A DNA stretch of 64,000 nt, from positions 62,001 to 126,000 of the forward strand of contig VZSE01014929.1 of assembly GCA_013398275.1 (NCBI GenBank), given 5' to 3'. This stretch comes from Promerops cafer. Its lineage: Eukaryota; Chordata; Aves; Passeriformes; Nectariniidae. A model generated the notes under the pieces. It was not told the DNA's origin and searched no databases. It saw only the letters and a list, made by a program, of their open reading frames with translations. This document shows, piece after piece, positions 36,111 through 48,600 of the stretch (its first letter is position 1; the number at the start of each line of letters is the position of its first letter). A program made the translations under genes and the position numbers.

Positions 36111-38328
36111 ACCCTCCCACATGCTGGTGCCTTGGCAGAGCCAAAGCTATTTTTAAAAGCCTATGTGGATGCCAAAATGCTGCCCCATGGCACGGAAAAA
36201 AGATGGCACTACCCTGTCCCCGTGCCCAAACTCATCCGCCTGCCAGACCGTGCCCTGAGGGCCTTGCACTTGGAGCTGGCCGCTAACCCTTGGCTTTTGT
36301 ACCCCTGATTGTGCAGTAGAAGCATATGGGGGGGAAAAAAAAATCTTGTTTTTTTCTGTATTTATTCCAAGGCTGCTCGTAGATGGGAACATCAAGGTCT
36401 TGCCCTAATGAGCCTTCCATGTTTCTGTCAGGACAAGGGAGTTGCAGTGGAGCAGCCTCCCAGACAGCTGGAGGAATGGGGCAACCTGGGTTTGTCATGT
36501 GCAAGTGTCTCAGGAATGACGATGCTGATGAATAACTTAAAAATCATAATGTGGGCTCTGGTCTGCCTAGCAGCCTTTGGATGGTGTTTTCAGGTGGCTG
36601 AGAGGCACACCCATCTTCTCTGGATTTCTCTGTTTAGCTGTAGAAATGTAAAGTGTTTTTCATTGCCTTGCTTGCTTATAAAGCAGTCCAGATAAATCAG
36701 TGTCACTTGGGCCTGAATGATGCTCATGTCAGCCTGAGATTGGTGGAAAGTCAACAATGGGCTGTTGTGGCACTTCTACTCGTCAGGGCAGGGCAGGGGC
36801 ACAAAAATCAGTGCTCTAGATCTCCATGTCCTGTCTATCCAGAGGTGTGATTTTGATTTATTATTCTGAAAATATCCTCCTGATTGCTGGCCAGACTAAA
36901 TAATTTTCAGTCCTAAGTATCTGACCCAGTTGCTCTCACAGCAGTCAGGGACCTCTAAACCCATTTCCAGCTGGTCACTAGTTTGAACTTCAAAGCACAA
37001 AACAAAGCCAAGAGGGTCCTAGGTAGTGCTCCAGAAAAATCAAAATGTCAGCATTTACTTAAAAAAAAAACAAAACCAAAAAACCCACACTTGAAAACTG
37101 CTTTCATTATTCATGCAAATTAGTCTCAGCTGAGACTTGATTTTAGATTGCTAATGCTGAAATGAACTTTGTCCACCTTTTGGATTGGATAGAAAAAGAA
37201 CTTCAGAGGAACAGGCTGCAAGAGCTGCAGGAACAAAATTGGTTTTGTCCCATTTCTATGATTTTTCTTTCATTTAATTTCTTTCACTTCCCAACAAGGT
37301 CCACATAATGACTGCAGAATTTTTCCAGTGCAGCAGCAACCATTTTTACCTAAGGGGCTGGACTGACCCAGTACAAAGGTTGCACACTGGTCTGGTCTGA
37401 AACAATCAGCTTTTCCTGTGGTACACATTTCGCCCACATTTAAAACACTGCAGGAGGTACAACTGCCTCTTGGCTAGTTACAGAAACTTGTCATGCATTA
37501 TATTTCATTCAGAGAATCTTACTGGATTGCATGCCTAGGAGTTATGAAAGTCTCCTCTTTCTATTTTGTCTTTGGGAGATGTAGATGAAAAGGAAAAAGG
37601 AAAGAGGTGCTCCCTTTCCAATGCTGAATCAGAAGGAAGGCGCTTCTGGAGTGCACGATGGCAGTGGAAGAGGCCAAAGACTTCAGCACAAAGTTCAAGG
37701 AGTTCTGTGAAGGCCAGTGCACTGAAACAATCATTTCTTCTGGTTGTCCACATGTAATCCTTCTCCCCCTCCTTCTCCTTCTGCTTGTCTTCCTCCCAGC
37801 TGTATCTAAGATCACAGAAAGGGTAATGCAGCAGGGACAAAACTGACGCTACATTATCATATAGGATGTGCTTTTCCTGGGTTTTAATATCTACCAATTT
37901 AAGATTATTTGAAGTGTTTTAAATACTGAAAATTTGCCTCAAACATATTTGTAGCTAACATTGATATCTTTTACAATACATAGCCATAAATGCAATTTTA
38001 TTTTCCATACATTCTGCCTGCATACCTATTAAGAATTATGTTGTGTATCGCAATTACATTTTTACTCTTGACAAATACCTTTTAACATGGACCAAATAAT
38101 ACATCAATTTCTTTAGGAAAGGAGAATCTCTGTATGTGTCTTAGACTTGGGCTACTGGTTCTCTGTAGTTCATTGGTACCATTTCACAAGCAACTGTGAG
38201 GGTTATTTTGGGTTTTGTCACAGGTTGGGAACATGTCTCTGAAGTCGATCTGGAGAAGATTTTCTGAGTGGCTGTGCTGAGCAACCTAACAGCCCTGTCT
38301 TGTCATCTTTGTATTCCAGAACAGACAG

Positions 38329-38379
38329 CTGGTACTTTTCTCCTACACCTGCTACGCCTGGTACTTTTCTCCTACATTT
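38329..38379. repeat. Local direct duplication
   Basis: CTGGTACTTTTCTCCTACA occurs at about 38331-38349 and CCTGGTACTTTTCTCCTACA again at about 38357-38376. Confidence 0.8.
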
Positions 38380-40534
38380 CTTTCCTTTGCTGTGTCCTGC
38401 ACAGCTGAACCCCAGCTGAAGGTCTTCAACCTTGTCAGACTTAATGAGAAATTTTGCACCCTTTCCATTTCTGGTCCTGGCCCTTCTGCTGAAAGCCTAA
38501 TGCATTATGAGCCTGTAGTTTCTAAAACATGGCAAAAGTGCAGTCTTACAATAGTACAAATGAATGCCAGGATAAATCTAATCTAAAACAGGAGGAAACA
38601 GAATCTCTGTCTTCTATACAAAGAAGTCATGGCCATTAAAGACAGGACAGATGTGAATGGCCTGTGGTGAGATGCTACAGTGTCTGGAGACTGAAAGAAA
38701 TTTCATTTTGATTCACCATTTTTTACTACAAGCAAATATAAATTAGAACAAAAACCCACATATAACTTCATAGGAGTTTCCTCCTGTTCATAACTTGTTC
38801 AATACTAGATCATTCTTAGCAAATATATCATTGACCATTTCTTAGTTAAAAATACCTTTCTGCACTAAAAGTATTTATGACACTCATCTTTAAGACTCCT
38901 CAAAATCCCATACAAGAAAACGAAAAATACCTCAAATAAATGAAACCAATGAAAAGGAGGTAGTGTGTTCCAAACGGAGAAAGAACCAGAACTATTTGGC
39001 ATGGTTACTGATTTTGAGAACAACAAACTGTGAGGCTTTGCTGGCATGTGTCAACATAAATACTTGCCAGAGAAGTGCTTATACTTATCCTAAGTACTTA
39101 CACTTCTTTTCCCCTCCAGACAATATAAGAAAAAGCTGAAAATCTTCTTACAGCATTTGTGCCTTGGTACTGTGAATAAGAAGCACATGTAAAGCTTTCT
39201 GATCACCACTGAACACAAACAAAAAATACATAACTTTAACACAGAAATAAAAAATTAACTTTGATCAAGGCTAAATACGTCTCAAAAATACAAATTGGTT
39301 TCTATTTGCCTTTGTTTATGCATGCATTTGTAAAATGTAAGAAAAATACCCAGAGGTCAAGGCATTTGTGACTAATGTAAAAAATAGTTTTTGCATAAAA
39401 ATGCATGAAACTTACAAGCTTAAGAGCAAAAACAAAAAAAGTTTCTTCCTTTCAGGGTACCATTTGATTACACTTCTTGATAGCTTTCAGCATTTGAAAA
39501 TTGTTACAATAATAGTCTCAGACATTGTGTTTGATGACTTTGTTAGCTTTAGAGCTAACAAAATTAACAGAGACAGTCATATGTATGAACAGAGATATTC
39601 CCATATATTTGTCTCCAAATATTTACTTTCCCTTATTATTGGTACAAATAAAGTGCCTTCCATAGAGAATAAATAATAGCTCAAAACTTTAATTTTCTCT
39701 AATACATTTTACCAAGAAATTCCTAAAAGTGCATGATTTACTTGTTACAGAACAATGGAGCCATGTTTACAAATGCAGTTTAGACAGCAATATTGAGAAA
39801 AGCTGTAGACAAATAATTAGTAGAGATGATTTCCCTAGAGGGTCATATTAGTGTTTACTTTTTTCCTGTGTTTTTAATCCAAATCCTAAACCCTTACTCC
39901 TGATCTTGTTGAGCAAGCTGTTTGCTGAGTTCATTGGAAATGATGTCTAAATATATTCAAGCTCCTAGTAAATAATTAGTGCCCAATGTTAATTCTTTCT
40001 CTAATTGCATTTCTTCCGCCTATTTCTGTTTGTGCTGTGGGATGTCTTAAAAAGTATCTCTTAGGAAAAAAACTTGGGTTTTTCCTCGGTGCTTGGTTCT
40101 GCCATTCATTTTCTGCATGACCTCTGTGAAAGTACTTAATCACTTTTAATAGTGTGAGTGGAACAAGAATGCATTCATTAATATTTGTGAGGCTGCCAGA
40201 TACTATGCTGTTGCAAGCATTTACAGTACCTTAAAAAAAATTATAATTGCACTATCCAGCTGGTTAATGTTTATCCAGTTACTGAACAGCTAAACAAAAA
40301 GCAGAGAGGCAGACCTACTCTTTGCTCTCATCGGTATTGAATTTGAAAGGAATTTTTCCATGCTAAAGCTGTAGAATTAGGCAGTAGATGAAATACCATT
40401 AGCAGGCCTCTGTAGAGAATAATGAGCTGAAAGCATGCCCGGTGCTAGTCTGCAATTAGGGTGAAAAGTGAAATAGGGCAAGAATCAGAATACCATTTCG
40501 GGCTCTCACTTTTCAGCGCGTGCCCTTTTCATCC

Positions 40535-40549
40535 CCACCAGGGGGAGCC
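40535..40549 (+). promoter_or_regulatory. Strong CTCF-like motif upstream of WIPF3
   Basis: CCACCAGGGGGAGCC matches the core CTCF consensus at essentially every position. It is the best CTCF match seen in the window, in intergenic DNA 4.4 kb beyond the WIPF3 CpG island, and may mark a domain boundary. Occupancy is inference. Confidence 0.55.
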
Positions 40550-41330
40550 TACTTGAAGTTAATAATTAGGAGGCACAAATAGCGTGTTTAAAGAGGATGC
40601 TTTCCTTTGCCGCTTTCTTGAAATAGAAAGATACTTTGTGATCTTTGCAAGACTTTCCCCCCCGCCCCCGTCTACCCATCCCCTCCTTCCTACCCCGCCC
40701 CCTGAAATTCCTTTTGCTTCAGCTATCCCATTGTAGCAGAGAAGCAGTATGAGTGTTTTTCTACATCCTGGGCCTGTTATTCTGAGCACTTCTGGTTTTA
40801 AGCATTGATGTCAAGTACAGGATTTAGCTCAGAGTTTACCCAGAGCAGCAAATAGAAGCCTCCTCCACCATGGCATGCACAGTTATTAATGCTGCATGTG
40901 CAACTCAGCGTAGTCAAAGTGAGGTGAGAGTCCACATCTGTTCATCCTGAGTACAAGTGACCAGATTGTCCTTGCAGCTCCTGACAGTAACTCAGGCATA
41001 ACTGACTGTTCTCAGAAAATTCTTGTACTTCCTTGTATTCTGCCTCTAGAGTGCTCCTCTTCTCTGCCTGGTTCACCACCAGTCAAACCTGAAATACTGT
41101 TCAACTCCTCAGTCCATAAAATCATGCTCATACAGAGGGGCCAGTCTCTGTTGTTGGATAGTAGGAGGCATGCAGGCAGCAGGCCTCATGATTTGTTTGC
41201 ATAAGCAAATTTTCAGCTTTAACATATAGATATATTATTGAAAATCTCTCAGATTTTCTTTGAAGTCATAATTTGGCCCTTTGTGTCTAAAGAAAATATA
41301 GCCTTCTTTGAAACCAAGATTTCTCTTTTG

Positions 41331-41530
41331 AAACCAGGAAATTCTTTACTGTGAGGGTGATGTGGCACTTCAACAGGTTGCCCAGAGAAGCTGAGGACCT
41401 GGAAGTGTTCAAGGCCACATTGGGTGGGGCTCTGAGGAACCTGGTCTAGTGAAAGGTGTCCCTGCTCATGACAGGGGCTTGGAACAGGATGATCTTTATG
41501 ATTCCTTCCAATCCAAGCCATTCTATGATG
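41331..41530 (+). mobile_element. CR1 LINE 3' end, sense
   Basis: About 200 bp: GAAATTCTTTACTGTGAGGG, GGTTGCCCAGAGAAGCTGAG, GGAAGTGTTCAAGGCCACAT, then the tail CCAAGCCATTCTATGATG. A 5'-truncated copy with a small internal deletion (after CCCAGAGAAGCTG), as usual for CR1. Confidence 0.92.
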
Positions 41531-42916
41531 TAAATAAAACATTAGTAAATACCAGTTCAGCATTTCAGCACTCACCAACAAAATCTGAAATTTCATGTTC
41601 TGCTGCAGATGAAAAACATTCATGTAATACCTGTAGGAACAAGTGGGCTCACACATATTCTTTACAAGTGGTGGAATCAACCGTTTAATATATGTTTAAA
41701 AGCATTTTTCTCTTTGAAATGTAGTTGCTATCTCTCCCAGCCCACTTACAGTACTTTAGACTCATTGTGGAGATCTGAAGAAGGGAGTGCCCTCTGCTGC
41801 ACTGTACGCAGGAGTTTCAATCGAGTTGTTAAGGGGGAAAGATTAAACTTGAAGGACTATCATCAAGTTCACTGTCAATATTCTCAGCAGCAGGTACTAT
41901 CACTGTCTCATTTTGCTCAAAGTGACATTATTATTTCAGTCATTCAATGAGGTAAAATTCAATAATAATTTATTATCATGGACTACTTCTAAGTGGATGA
42001 TTTCTTCTCATATAAAGCAAATACTACAGGTTATGGTGTGGCATTCAGGAAATATTACTAATAAAAGTATGGCAAGACTCAAAAAGATTATAATGGATAA
42101 TTACAGGAGGAATGGTTTGAGAGGGAGAAATTAATGAGAATCATTGAGAATAGAACAGACATCTTACAATTGGGAAAAAATAGTAGTCACAAACCATAAG
42201 CAAGAATACAGTTTGGGAATACAGCTCCAGGAATCTGTTCCTCCTGGCATGGGCTGCTCTTTGGAAAGGCACCACCTCCACAGAAGGGAGCCTGTCAGTG
42301 GTGAGGAAAGCCAGAGAAACAAGCTCACTGAGCGTCAGAGGGCAGAAATGCTGCTGGACTAGAGTCCCAAAGGGATGAGACTTCTCTAGGTACTCCTGGG
42401 AGGAACTTGAGTGGTTTTCCTTTGTTTATGTGGTTACTGAAGGCACTGGATGGAGGTAGCTATTGGAAAGATTGCTGGGAAAGGGGGACAATCAGATAAA
42501 CGTATGGAGGGAAATAATAATTTCTGTTTGTGTGTTCATTGCTTACTTTCATTTCTCTGTAGTTGTGTCCTTTTCAGGCCAGACCTTCAAATTACAGAGC
42601 TAGCAGAAAAATGGAAATGAGGAAACAGAGCAAGTATCTATGATCAAAAGTATTTCTCTCTCCTACACCGACCTTTACCTGACTCATGCTGTAGAAAATG
42701 CAGGAAGAGGGAAGATCAGTATAGAACAAGGCATTGCATGAGTTTTCTGTCCACAAAACACTTTAGAAAGTCTTCAGAAAAGGTGTTCAAGGCCTCAGAT
42801 AGGTGGCAGGAGCAGTGCAACTGACGTTTTTACCTCACTACTTTATTTTAGAATAAAACTTGACAACATGTTGGCAATAAGTATCAAAAGGAGAGAACTT
42901 CAATCCCTTCATTCTC

Positions 42917-42996
42917 TTTCTTCTGTAATCTTTATTTTCCTCCTTTCCTTTCTCCCTTTTCTCCTTTTTTTTTTTCTTTTTATTTTTTTTTCTATT
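42917..42996. repeat. Pyrimidine-rich tract
   Basis: About 80 bp of almost pure C/T on the plus strand with runs of T. The minus strand reads as a lysine/glutamate-rich pseudo-frame caused only by this composition. Confidence 0.85.
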
Positions 42997-45633
42997 TATG
43001 GCAAACTGACACGATAATTTCTGGGAGTTGGTGGTGTTCCCATAGAAACAGCCTTGATTTGATGATATCACTGCAGGTTGCTGCTGTTATTCTGCTATGT
43101 TCTAATTAAAATAAAATCTTTGTAGATACATTGTATTTAAATCGTCAGACTTTTTTTTCTACCCAGTTGGCCTGGTATAATATCCTTCTTTCTTATGACC
43201 ATGTTTGAACAGGGGCCAAAAAATTTATGATGATCAAGACACTGTTCTCTTTGAAGCAATCTTTTTGTCTCAGTTCTCCAGTATTCATAAAGCCCAAGTG
43301 GGCTTTTATGCCTAATAATAGTAGTTATAAGTGGCTTTAAGTGATTTGTGGGATAAAAGCTGTAACTGTTACGTGCCACTGAGGAGCTGCTTCTTTTACT
43401 CAATGTTTAATTCTTTGTAATAACAACTGTTGTTTCAGGATTGCAATGCACTTTCCATTATTATGACTTAAAGTGCTAATGAATTCTGCATTAAAAGCCA
43501 GATGTAAAAGTATCTGAGAAAAAAATCTCCAGAGAAATAGTTCAATTGCCTGCAGTAACTGTCCTGCAAGTTACAAAAGGCATGGTGTGTCAAAAACACT
43601 CTTTTTCATCTTCTTGTTTGCATCCACTTCTCCTGTAGGGCATAGAAAAGGCTTAATTGCCAACTCATCTGTTCAAGATACTGAGATAAAAATAAAAATG
43701 TGGGTTTTGTCTCGTTTGTGAAGTGAATAATATTAAAGGATGGGAGGGCAAAGCAGGATTCCTTTGAGTTTGTGTGAGTTTGAGAGACCCACTACAGTTC
43801 TTATTGATGCTGACAAAGATGCCTCACCTTCTTTGACATGTGAAAACTGCTGTTGCAAGATTTGCTACCATCTGGTTTGAGGTGACAAAACACCAAGAAT
43901 ACAACCCAGTCCTTATTCTCTGATTTCTCCACCTGTGGTAACCTAGCCCAAATAACCGCATGCATTGGTGCTCCTCAGCAGGAGTCAACACAAGTAACAC
44001 CACAAATTTCATCACTCCCCAGGAAAAACAAGATTAGTAATCTTTTGCAGAGGAGATGGTAATTTATATAAATGCAGAAGTCCCATGAGTGGAAAACCTA
44101 TGAACAGAATTTGGGGCAAGATTTTTTTCTGCTTTCTCTATCAGAAACTTGCCATCGAACTCCCTTTTATTTCATTCTATTATTGTGCTTTGTCATTTGG
44201 TTTTAATAATATATTTATCAAGTCACTATGTTCATCCTGAGATAAACTCTTATAAGTAAAGAAAATTTACCAGAACATGAGATAAAATGGGTCAAAGCTG
44301 AAAAAATTCTTAGAAAATACTGGGAGATGAAATGTACCCAGGCAGAGATCACATTTTTATTCTGAGGCTGGAGTGTGATGTTTGTGGTAGGATCAGAGAA
44401 AACTGCGTGAGGATCCTTGATAGTACAACAGTAAAAGAATACAAGAATATTTGTTCCCTTAGAAAGTGCTGTAGTATCCAGAACTGCCCAATCAACTCAT
44501 GTCATAAGCATAGCATGTACTTCAGCTAAAAAGCTAAATGAATAAACAGAACCAGCCCAGATGAAATAATTTCTAATTGAATTTCCAAGGTTAGCAGAGA
44601 CAGTGTGCAGAGGAGCAGCTCAGCACTAATCAGGCTGATTATTCTGATGTTCAGCACGAGAGGGCTGTGGAATGGGAAAGCCCTCCCCTAAAGCTGCTCA
44701 GGTAGCCTGCAGTTCCCTTCCCCTCTAGAAAACTCTGCAGCAGGGCGGGTGCTAAACACCACAGGTGCTCTGGAGCAGCAAACGTGGTGCAGAACGTTTC
44801 ACCAGCCGAATTAGTCTTGACACAAAGGGCAGAATGACCCTGCAGAAAACGAGCCGCTGGCAGGTTGCTCGCAATCAACCAACACCTCTGGCTTGTACTG
44901 CACTGCCAAGTCTATCCCAGCCAACAGGAAAGTCACTAACAAAGCACATTTTAAACGTTTCCAGGCAACAAGGTCACCATGCCTTCCTTGGTTATGGCAT
45001 TTTCTTTTTACCCAGCAGGCAACCACTTTGTCTTAAGAGCTAATTTCTGCCTTTTCTTTGCCTTCTAGGACTCTCCAGTGTATTGCATACCACCCTTTCC
45101 TCTAGCTGGGAGGCAGTTTTTGGAGGGCTCAATATAAAGGAAGGGATTTTGATGCAGAATTTGCTGAAATCAGAGGCATCACACCAAGTGGCTTCTACCC
45201 CAGCTACTGCTTTTAATGTACTTAGTGATCTCTCTTTCATGGATCTTTTTTCTCTACTTATCTTTGGGATCATCTATGTCTCTTTCATTCTGATTTATAG
45301 CAGATTACTCCTTTATTTCACATCTTTCTAAGATTTTCCAGTTTTTAGTTTGTCTTTTGAAGAAAAGACAGAAAAATCCTTTAGACCGGACTGGAAAACA
45401 TGACTTTTTAATTTTATCATTTGTAAATATCCTGAGAATTAAACAAAACTTTTCTTTTTTTTTGCAGATGGTGCATTTCTTTGTGATCTTTTGTATATAT
45501 AGTTTGGAATAAAATGAGTTTTATTAGGCAAAAGTGTTATGCTTACACCAGATTCAGCTTAAGGCATCGCAGTAGCATCAGAAAAAAATGAATTTTCCTG
45601 CCTGCAGTTAAAGCCTAGGTTCATTCTACCACA

Positions 45634-45662
45634 GGAAGGGAGGAAGGGAGGGAGGGGAAGGA
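45634..45662. repeat. GGAA/GGGA simple repeat
   Basis: A purine-only run of GGAAGGGA-type units. Confidence 0.8.
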
Positions 45663-48600
45663 TAGGACTATGGAGAAAGTGGGGAGGACAGTTCAGGAGT
45701 GCCAGACCTGCTGCTGCCAGACGAAGAGATGGGGATGATAGCTGCTTATTCTGAAATAGTTCATTCCCTGCTCTAACCAACAGTGCTGATTAGGTTTTCA
45801 GGCTCCAGCTTTGACAAAATGAGAAGCGAGACCATGGATGTCTGCTGCCTGTAGTACAGCTCTTGTTGTCTCTGCTGCTTATAGTTGACCTAAATCCACA
45901 TACAGCTCTCATTTAAGGTACAGGAAGATGATGTTCAGATCCCTTTCTTGTCTGATTTGAAGCAAGAAATTGTATTTAGGTCTGATGTTGTACGAGAGTC
46001 CCTTGGTCATTGATTTAGGGAGTGTTTGAAATTCTGCTCTTGAAACTATCCACTTTAACTCTGGTCATTGGAGCTGGCCCTGGAAGACACACATGACAGC
46101 CTTGAGCTGTACCATTTTTTGCTCTCTGACCTAAAGGACATTTGACCTCCATGAACAAGCCCTGAGGGAAAGACTGAGAAAAAGTGTTTCCATGACTCTG
46201 TCACTAAACCTGGATGTTGTTCTTGGTTCCCAAAGCATAGATTAATTTTTTATCCTCACCAAAACACCCATTTCCTCATTCTGCTTTTCACACAGTTCAG
46301 CACACAACTGAAATTTATGTTTAGTTTTACATTATATTAACATCACTGACTTTCACTCTTCTTGTAGTGGTTCCTTCTTTATATGTCACACTAGTGCAAG
46401 GTTAAGGTGTTGCAGGAATTTGAACTGAGTCTACAAAAAGAAAATCCTGAAGGAAGTGGGTTTGTCTCTCTTCCTGAACCAATTTCTGTTTTCTTTTCCT
46501 GTGTTTCTAAGTTCTGTGTATTTTTATGGAACTCTGCAAATCTGATCCAGTGTGTATTTCTGCAATCTTAGGGCTCACACATGTGACTGAGGTATGAGAG
46601 CTTAAGAAGTTACTGCACATCAGCTAAGCCATGGCAACTGTCCTGTGTTCAGGCTTAGCCCAGAGCAAATGTGATATAATATGAGTTATCTTAAGCCTCT
46701 TTCATGACAGACTTATCTCGCCTCTGTACTTTCCTGGGAGGCTGCTGGGTGTCATTATTCCAGCTGCACTGATTTGGCTATTTGGGCTCTCAATCCCCCT
46801 ACCCTGTGAGTAATTAAATCACCTCCCACTATATATTTAACCTTGGAAGTCTTTCCTTTTTTTTTCCTTCACTTTAATTGGCCGTTGCTGCAGATAACTT
46901 ATCACACTTTGCTCTTACGTGGAAGCCTGCACTAAACATTACAGGCTGGTTAGAGGAAGGTTTCAAGTACAGAGGAGAGCAAGAACAAGAGTGGATGCAG
47001 ACAAATCTGTACACAAAGGCAGAGACTCACTTTCTCAACAAATGGCTGCTGTATAACAGACCACTCACCTGACCCCTGATGCACGAGACCCCAAAGGCCT
47101 GATCAAAAGTGATAGATGAAGAGAGAAGTATAATGGGTGCACCCAAGGGAATGACAGATGCAGGACTGGGGTCTGCAGCTGCTGCTTGGGGGTGACCTTG
47201 GTGCAGTCTTACTTTGGTTATGGGGCAACTCTGGGAGGCAGTGCCAGGGCTGCAGGCCCCTTGTCAGGTGCATTTGTGTTGCAAATGCTGGGGCTGCAGA
47301 CTGCAACCAGGCAGAGGTTAATGCAATGCAACAGGGGCCTGGAAAGCTGCAAGTCTAATTATTACAATTGAGCAACTGAAGTAAAGAGAAGAGTGTGACT
47401 GCTAAGGGCTCAAATACCAGACAAATGAGCAGAATGTCTGTAGTCCATCCAGGGACTGGAACAAGCTCATCTACAGCCTTAAAAGAAACAGTCTGACCTG
47501 AGTACCTGTCATTGCTGAGGCTTGGAGTTTGTGTGCCTCAGGGCTTGGGGAAAGTATGTAACCCTTTAGAAAGGAAATGGTAAAAGAGAATACCCAACAA
47601 TATGCTGCAAGATACAAGAAAATAAATACATGTGTACAGAAGACACTTGCAGCTTGACAGTGATGGGATTCTGGGAGCTGGACAACTGACCACTGCTCAA
47701 TTGACAGTAAACCACTTCTATTTGTTATCCTGCCTTAATAAAGTGAGGCTAGTCATAAATCTTGTGTCAGCTTGAGCTCTGTGCCTGAGCAAGGCTGGGA
47801 ATGAATTTGGTTCCTGGGAAAAATAGGATTTGAAATCAATTTAGGAGCAGGCAATTGCGGTTTAGCAGCTGCACCCCGGGGAGCCAGGAGCTGGAGTGAG
47901 GCGTGCCTTGGGGAGCAGCCAGGGCAGGGTGGGCCTGTGGGAAGAACTCATTTGAGAGTGCTCAGTTCTCATGTCATGAAACATAACAGGTCTGAAACAA
48001 GTTAACAGCTTTTGAACAAACCTTGTCTTACCCACATTTTCAGCCCAACTAACACAGAAAAGTGGAACTAAAGCAATCTCAACATTCAAAACTCAATAAT
48101 CAACCTTCTTTCCAAAAATGAGCTAAATATGGGCCAAATGTGGATCAAATTTTTGCATCTCAGGGTCTTCCCTGCAGCTAATAATTCCAGGAGTATTCTT
48201 CCCTTATCAACTATGTAATGAAATGCAGCAGATACTTAGTAGCCTCCTCCAAAATGAAGAGCAAGGCCACCTGTCAAAGACTGGTGGGACTGGGTGCAGC
48301 AGAATCCTCCTGCCAAGTCACCAGGAGGCTGCCACATGTTCAAAAGAGATTAGGGCAATCATGGGACAACTGCAAAATCTGCCATGAATGTGTGCAGTCA
48401 GGTTATTACTTTCTGTAAGAGTTTTTATGTCTTCAACAGATTGTTCATTGCAGCACTGGGTCTGTGAAGAGAAGACAGTTGGCCTACTTCACTATTTCAT
48501 TACTTTAACACCAATGAAATTGTATAAACACATTATAATCAAGGGAGTCTCACAGTGAACAGCCAAACATTGCCTTAGACCCATGAGCAGATCCCTATAT

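Larger units (their letters stand above)
36111..41330. other. Intergenic region upstream of WIPF3
   Basis: 5.2 kb AT-rich DNA without recognised exons. Holds a partial duplication at 38329-38379 (GGTACTTTTCTCCTACA twice) and a possible regulatory block at about 40020-40560 ending in a strong CTCF-like motif. Confidence 0.7.

Noticed and set aside
42838..43071. Lysine/glutamate-rich minus-strand frame
   Set aside because: Produced by the pyrimidine tract at 42917-42996.
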